Shown here piece after piece: positions 5,366 through 8,353 of a DNA stretch of 8,353 nt. Location: contig JASHQN010000010.1 in the NCBI GenBank assembly GCA_030039135.1, forward strand, positions 1-8,353, given 5' to 3'. A program made the translations under genes and the position numbers. This DNA is from Thermoplasmata archaeon. Lineage in GTDB: Archaea > Thermoplasmatota > Thermoplasmata > Lutacidiplasmatales > UBA184. The notes below the pieces were generated by a model, which was not told where the DNA came from, searched no databases, and worked only from the letters and a program-made list of their open reading frames with translations. How positions within the stretch are numbered: position 1 is the stretch's first letter; every line of letters starts with the position of its first letter.

Positions 5366-5923
5366 TTAGGATGCGGCCGGGTAGAGCCAACCCTGGAGCA
5401 ACCGTGTGAGGCCGGGAAGTACGAAAAACAACAGGCAGACGACAAGGAGGGCCGTAAAGAGGAGCGTGTCCAACAGCAAGCCCCAACCGCTGACGAATGG
5501 GTCGAGCAGGAACCGTAGCGTGTAGTTGACTGCTACCGCCGCGCCCAAGGTGATTAACGCGATCTTCCACCGTGGCGGCGGGACGAAAGAAGCTCGCCCG
5601 GGCAGTCCGAACCACGTCTCCAGTCCGGTCGCTTCGTCATAGTAAGGGGTGGCAAACTCCTGTACCTCTTCGAGCAATCGGGCACGTTCAGGTGCCTTCC
5701 TCCACGAATCCAATGCACCCGCGTCGCGAAAGCGGGACACGATGTATCGTACTCTGGGGTTCGCCCCAGCCGGAGAGATCACTGTCGTACCGAGATACCC
5801 GGAAGCTCCGCGTTTGATGGCCAACATCCGTCGGAACCATTCGTCGTACTCCTTCTCGCGCCCGGCTCTGATTTCACGGCTGATTACCTCGGTTACTCCT
5901 TCGGAAGGTGCGTCGGCCCGCAT
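5366..5923 (-). CDS. ABM-domain (antibiotic biosynthesis monooxygenase-like) membrane protein
   Basis: This 185-residue protein has an N-terminal ferredoxin-like ABM domain (about 8-100). It opens with VISREIRAGREKEYDEWFRRM, continues with SGYLGTTVISP and YIVSRFRDAGALDSW, and closes with TGLETWFGLPG (99-109). A proline-rich linker with PRWK follows, then two membrane helices (about 119-141 and 149-172) and the ending LPGLTRLLQGWLYP. This order of an ABM domain, PRWK, two helices and a TRL-WLYP ending is a recurring membrane-bound ABM family (COG3224-like) in bacteria and archaea, and the length is normal for it. The biochemical function is not known; heme or quinone-like oxidation is only the general ABM theme. 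The gene stands alone. Third codon positions are clearly more A/T-rich than in the dehydratase gene, suggesting a different history. The ATG at 5923 sits just before the domain. A weak box GATACAA (5964-5958) could be its promoter. Confidence 0.85.
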   Translation of the reverse strand: MRADAPSEGVTEVISREIRAGREKEYDEWFRRMLAIKRGASGYLGTTVISPAGANPRVRYIVSRFRDAGALDSWRKAPERARLLEEVQEFATPYYDEATGLETWFGLPGRASFVPPPRWKIALITLGAAVAVNYTLRFLLDPFVSGWGLLLDTLLFTALLVVCLLFFVLPGLTRLLQGWLYPAAS

Positions 5924-6322
5924 GTCATTCGCTGGTTTTTGGATCGGTCACACACTCTTGTATCTTCCTTCGTGCGGGCATTTTCCCGCGTTTGAATTTT
6001 GCACGGCGAGGTTAGGCTCTCCGAACGTCGAGCCCGATTCGAATCTCTTCGCTGGCTCGCGCTCATCGTGCTCGACGACCGACCGCGATGGGCGCGGAAA
6101 CGAGTTTACTTCTTGATCACTCTGTCACCCGCTCTCAATTTGGAGTACCTCCGCGACCGCGGTCGATTCCGGGTCGACAATGGGGGTATTCTTCGCCGAC
6201 CCGACATCGGCCTGACGATGGCCCACTATGGCACCAAGGTCGTTCGTCCGCCTCCCGCACCGTCGTAGCCAATGCGCTCCTTAGGTCGTCAATAGCTCTG
6301 AGCCAATCGGCCGAGCAGGGCC
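5924..6322. other. Gene-free stretch between the ABM gene and tRNA-Thr, with inverted repeats
   Basis: I see no convincing gene; open frames here need TTG starts or lack family features. The part at 5930-6130 is more A/T-rich than the rest of the window. Structures present are a GCGGG/CCCGC hairpin with a 6-base loop (5974-5989), a 12-bp perfect palindrome CGACCGCGGTCG (6154-6165), and 7-bp arms CGGGTCG (6170-6176) and CGACCCG (6197-6203). Together they might mark a structured RNA or protein-binding region, but each alone is expected by chance in GC-rich DNA. Confidence 0.4.
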
Positions 6323-6395
6323 AGCCGCCAGGGAGGATCGAACTCCCGACCTGCTGATTACAAATCAGCCGCTCTCCCGACTGAGCTATGGCGGC
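6323..6395 (-). tRNA. tRNA-Thr (anticodon UGU)
   Basis: The minus strand folds into a complete 73-base cloverleaf. The acceptor stem GCCGCCA/TGGCGGC has seven pairs. The D arm is GCTC/GAGC with an 8-base loop. The anticodon stem GCTGA/TCAGC carries the loop TTTGTAA, so the anticodon is TGT and reads ACA and related Thr codons. The variable loop has 5 bases, and the T arm GGGAG/CTCCC has loop TTCGATC. The discriminator base is U73, as in many archaeal tRNA-Thr, and no CCA is encoded (GGC follows). There is no intron. This is the clearest non-coding gene in the window. Confidence 0.97.
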
Positions 6396-6704
6396 ATCCG
6401 AGAGGGACTTACAGTCGTGGGACCGTAATCCTTCGCTTCGTCACCGGGACGTGGAATTCTCCTCTGCTTCTTGCGAGTATCGCCACTGGTTCCCTCGGAC
6501 CTTGCACCAGGAGTGGACGCATAGCGCGGGTCGCAATCGAACAGGTCTCGAACGTCGCATCTGACCTTTGGGTGGAAAGAAATCTACGGCTGGCGAACAT
6601 CCGCCGATTATCCTCAGATGCTTCACGACGGAAGCGAGATGTATTTCGACTCGATGCCCAGCGCGGTGCTGAGTTCTGCGAATTGTGACCATCCGCAGAC
6701 AGCT

Positions 6705-6719
6705 ATGCCCGGCGGGCAT
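6705..6719. repeat. Perfect 15-bp inverted repeat next to the FecR-like gene promoter box
   Basis: ATGCCCG and CGGGCAT are perfect 7-bp arms around one central G. They directly adjoin the AT-rich box GTTAAC at 6720-6725. This placement suits an operator for the gene starting at 6759. It also supports that start, since the dyad would otherwise lie inside coding sequence. Confidence 0.4.
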
Positions 6720-6725
6720 GTTAAC
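6720..6725 (+). promoter_or_regulatory. Candidate TATA box for the FecR-like gene
   Basis: GTTAAC is centred about 36 bp upstream of the ATG at 6759, predicting a leader of roughly 10 bases. No Shine-Dalgarno sequence precedes that ATG. The call is positional only. Confidence 0.35.
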
Positions 6726-6758
6726 GGCGGGCAGAATGGACCCGGCAAATCTCTGACA

Positions 6759-8048
6759 ATGGTGCGGGACTTTGTCCGACCGTCCCCACTCTCCCGCCAA
6801 CGACGCGGAGTATCCGGTGGGGTCGTAGCGGCCGTCGTAATCGTGGTCGCCGCAGTGGCGGTGGTGGGTGGACTCTACGAGACCGGCCTCCTCAAACTCG
6901 GTGGCAGCAAAGGGACCAACGCGTCCGCAGGCCAATGGGAGGCGTCGTACGCGGTAAACTACTGGGCAATCGAAAGGGATGGCAACACTGAATCCGATGG
7001 TGACTCGTTCTCTAGCTACAACCCCTTCGTGCTCACGATCTCGTCTTCCGGTGGTATCTCCGGCTCCTTCAACGCGACCATCGACTACGCTCCAATTCAA
7101 ACCGGTGTCTACGACAGTCAGGAGTTCAACTGCTCGGGATGGTTCGACTATAACGGCTCGGTCTCAGTCACCGGGAACATCCTGAGCAACGACACTGCCT
7201 CGGTGGAAGTGAGCAGGGGCGACTTCGTGCTCGTGGACTCAGGCGGAACTGTGTCTACGACGACAGGTGATTACGTTTCTGGTTGCCAGCCCGCGAGCCA
7301 GGTTTCTCCCAGCTCGCAAATCGTCAGCGGCTGGTTCCGGGAGCCCGAGATGTTTGTCCCAATCGTCAACGGAACCGCGGGGAGTTCGTACAGCATGATT
7401 GACTGCATTTCAAGCAGCTGCGGTGGGGGGGTCACCTTCACTATCGGCGGCGAATTGTCCGCGCTCTCAAAGAGCGGTACCGATAGCAGCGGCACGGTAA
7501 CTCCCCCGGCCACGATCAGCAGCCCGCCCAATTCGCAGCTGAATCTCAGCACCGGAAGCTCGATTCTGCTCGCCTCCGGATCTGAGATTGATTGGAAATC
7601 AGTTGGAGCGTACTACCTCGAGAAGGGCGCCGCTTTCTTCAAGGTGCTCGAGGAAGACCTTGCATCCAAGCTGATCGACGACGGCGACGGATGTCCGCCG
7701 GATGACTATTCCTGCTGGTCCGGCTCTGTCAACGCCGTCAGGGGTGCTGAGTTCTTCGTCGGAATTCAGAGCGATGGAAACCTTACGGTGACCTGCTATG
7801 AGGGAATCGTTCAGGTCATCGATTTAGATACCGGCGGCAACGTGCTTCTGAGCGGAACGCTTGGGGTTCAAGCGCAACAAGTTACCCTATCTCTTGCCGG
7901 TAACGAAACCCAGATCGCGATGTCCACGAGCATTGTGAACTCGACCAATACCACGCCCCCGACGTTCGCGCCTCGGGGGACTCTACACGCCTCGGCTGAA
8001 AGCGCTCTTCCACCGGCGGCTCTCGAATCAAACTCGAGAAGCGACTGA
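6759..8048 (+). CDS. Membrane-anchored extracellular protein with FecR-like domain
   Basis: This 429-residue protein has a basic start ending RQRRGVSGG (13-21) and one long hydrophobic helix (about 20-40), so it is anchored with its bulk outside. The RRGVS signal is the same as in the pilin-like protein at 4143-4907. The middle (about 50-260) is beta-rich, Ser/Gly/Thr-rich and unrecognised. The C-terminal part (about 266-385) fits a FecR-like beta domain: SSILLASGSEID, then YLEKGAAFFKVLEED, then NAVRGAEFFVG (325-335), CYEGIVQVID (346-355) and a final LGVQAQQVTLSL strand. About eleven Asn-X-Ser/Thr sequons and several cysteines agree with a surface location. Archaea have no TonB-FecA system, so classical FecR signalling is not implied. 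The ATG at 6759 is chosen because it puts the signal at the N-terminus; 6618 and 6705 are alternative in-frame ATGs. The gene stands alone, and its mixed third codon positions differ from the left half of the window. Confidence 0.75.
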   Translation: MVRDFVRPSPLSRQRRGVSGGVVAAVVIVVAAVAVVGGLYETGLLKLGGSKGTNASAGQWEASYAVNYWAIERDGNTESDGDSFSSYNPFVLTISSSGGISGSFNATIDYAPIQTGVYDSQEFNCSGWFDYNGSVSVTGNILSNDTASVEVSRGDFVLVDSGGTVSTTTGDYVSGCQPASQVSPSSQIVSGWFREPEMFVPIVNGTAGSSYSMIDCISSSCGGGVTFTIGGELSALSKSGTDSSGTVTPPATISSPPNSQLNLSTGSSILLASGSEIDWKSVGAYYLEKGAAFFKVLEEDLASKLIDDGDGCPPDDYSCWSGSVNAVRGAEFFVGIQSDGNLTVTCYEGIVQVIDLDTGGNVLLSGTLGVQAQQVTLSLAGNETQIAMSTSIVNSTNTTPPTFAPRGTLHASAESALPPAALESNSRSD

Positions 8049-8324
8049 GTAGAGATTCTCGCCTCTGGTCCTGTACGGAGCTATTCCTCACGCCAGATGA
8101 GTCCCCCGGTTCTTGGGACGCCGCATGGAGCCGCTCCGCGGGAAAGAATCTCTGATAGGGGGAATATCCGAACTCAGTGATCCTTTACCCCGGCGAGCCG
8201 ACCCTCAAAGACGGTGCGGCTCGTGGATGCGGCATCCGCTGGTGACGGAACAGTGCGTTGCTTACGGGTGCTTCAGCCGGCGCTTATCCGAATGCATCCG
8301 TGTTCGCCGGCGAAGCAGGCCACC
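8049..8324. other. Hairpin-rich stretch, possible structured RNA or leader
   Basis: There is no convincing gene in these 276 bp. Five hairpins follow one another. GTCCC/GGGAC spans 8101-8119. CCGC-GGAG/CTCC-GCGG, with a 2-base bulge and 3-base loop, spans 8121-8141. CGAGCCG-ACC/GGT-CGGCTCG spans 8194-8223. GGATGC/GCATCC spans 8225-8237. The last, at 8269-8317, is 13 pairs with a single bulged A. It ends 7 bases before a possible start codon at 8325. The stretch could be a non-coding RNA, a leader of the next gene, or operator sites. No known RNA family was recognised. Confidence 0.35.
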
Positions 8325-8353
8325 ATGTCGCAGTGGTACGACGCACTTGAGGC
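8325..8353 (+). CDS. Possible start of a gene running off the window (unidentified)
   Basis: An ATG at 8325 opens a frame encoding MSQWYDALE that is still open at the edge. Only nine complete codons are visible, too few to name a family. An in-frame ATG at 8292 is an alternative start, but it lies inside the loop of the large hairpin. The support is only position and plausible composition. Confidence 0.28.

Larger units (their letters stand above)
6396..6758. other. Intergenic region between tRNA-Thr and the FecR-like gene
   Basis: These 363 bp hold the promoter side of tRNA-Thr, with a possible box ATTAC on the minus strand near 6425-6431, about 33 bp before the mature tRNA 5' end. They also hold the control region of the FecR-like gene (6705-6758). 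The reading frame of the FecR-like gene stays open upstream to an ATG at 6618, but that extension has no recognisable features and would bury the membrane signal. I see no other gene. Confidence 0.45.

Noticed and set aside
5999..6268. An 89-codon open frame in the gap before tRNA-Thr
   Set aside because: It needs a TTG start, has no Shine-Dalgarno sequence or family motif, and shows no codon bias. Kept as a gene-free stretch.
6323..6395. tRNA-Thr as an attachment site for an integrated element
   Set aside because: I found no second copy of the tRNA 3' end in the window and no integrase gene. The side next to the tRNA 3' end holds only a gap and the ABM gene.
6441..7100. A 219-codon minus-strand frame
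   Set aside because: It is antisense to the N-terminal part of the FecR-like gene and its promoter, with no recognisable features.
8155..8260. Faint resemblance to RNase P RNA conserved regions
   Set aside because: The core GAGGAAAGTC is not present, the candidate segments are far too close together, and the remaining conserved blocks are missing.

Overview
The window looks like a piece of a GC-rich archaeal chromosome. Four things support this: the 5' part of an archaeal/eukaryotic-type clamp-loader large subunit (RfcL), an archaeal type IV pilin-like protein with an RRGVSPILG signal, a tRNA-Thr with a U discriminator and no encoded CCA, and several genes without a Shine-Dalgarno sequence that carry an AT-rich box about 24-36 bp upstream of the start, as in leaderless or short-leader archaeal transcripts. 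A GC-rich Thermoplasmatota or other euryarchaeal lineage would fit, but the sequence does not settle this.

Layout. Positions 1-617 (minus) hold the N-terminal 205 codons of rfcL, running off the left edge. Divergent from it is a plus-strand block: a degenerate aldo/keto-reductase-like protein (736-1698), a PrxQ/BCP-type peroxiredoxin (1759-2232) and an enolase-superfamily sugar-acid dehydratase (2333-3556). Convergent with that block is a minus-strand pair: a type IV pilin-like secreted protein (4143-4907) followed 36 bp later by a single-pass membrane protein with an exterior beta-rich domain (3597-4106). A gene-free stretch (4908-5365) precedes a minus-strand ABM-domain membrane protein (5366-5923). 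Another gene-free stretch (5924-6322) leads to tRNA-Thr(UGU) on the minus strand (6323-6395). Then comes a large membrane-anchored, probably glycosylated extracellular protein with a FecR-like C-terminal domain (6759-8048). The right end (8049-8353) has no convincing complete gene but holds several hairpins just before a possible start codon at 8325.

Function. The left half mixes information processing (clamp loader), redox or peroxide defence and sugar-acid catabolism. The right half is mostly cell surface. Codon usage changes between the halves: third positions are almost all G/C in the dehydratase gene but clearly more mixed in the ABM and FecR-like genes, so the right half is more accessory in character. 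There is no CRISPR array, transposase, integrase or known defence system here. The points most worth following are the insertion after Walker B in RfcL, the catalytically degenerate AKR-like protein encoded beside it, the FecR-like domain on an archaeal surface protein with a pilin-like N-terminus, dyads around several promoter boxes, and the hairpin cluster at the right end.
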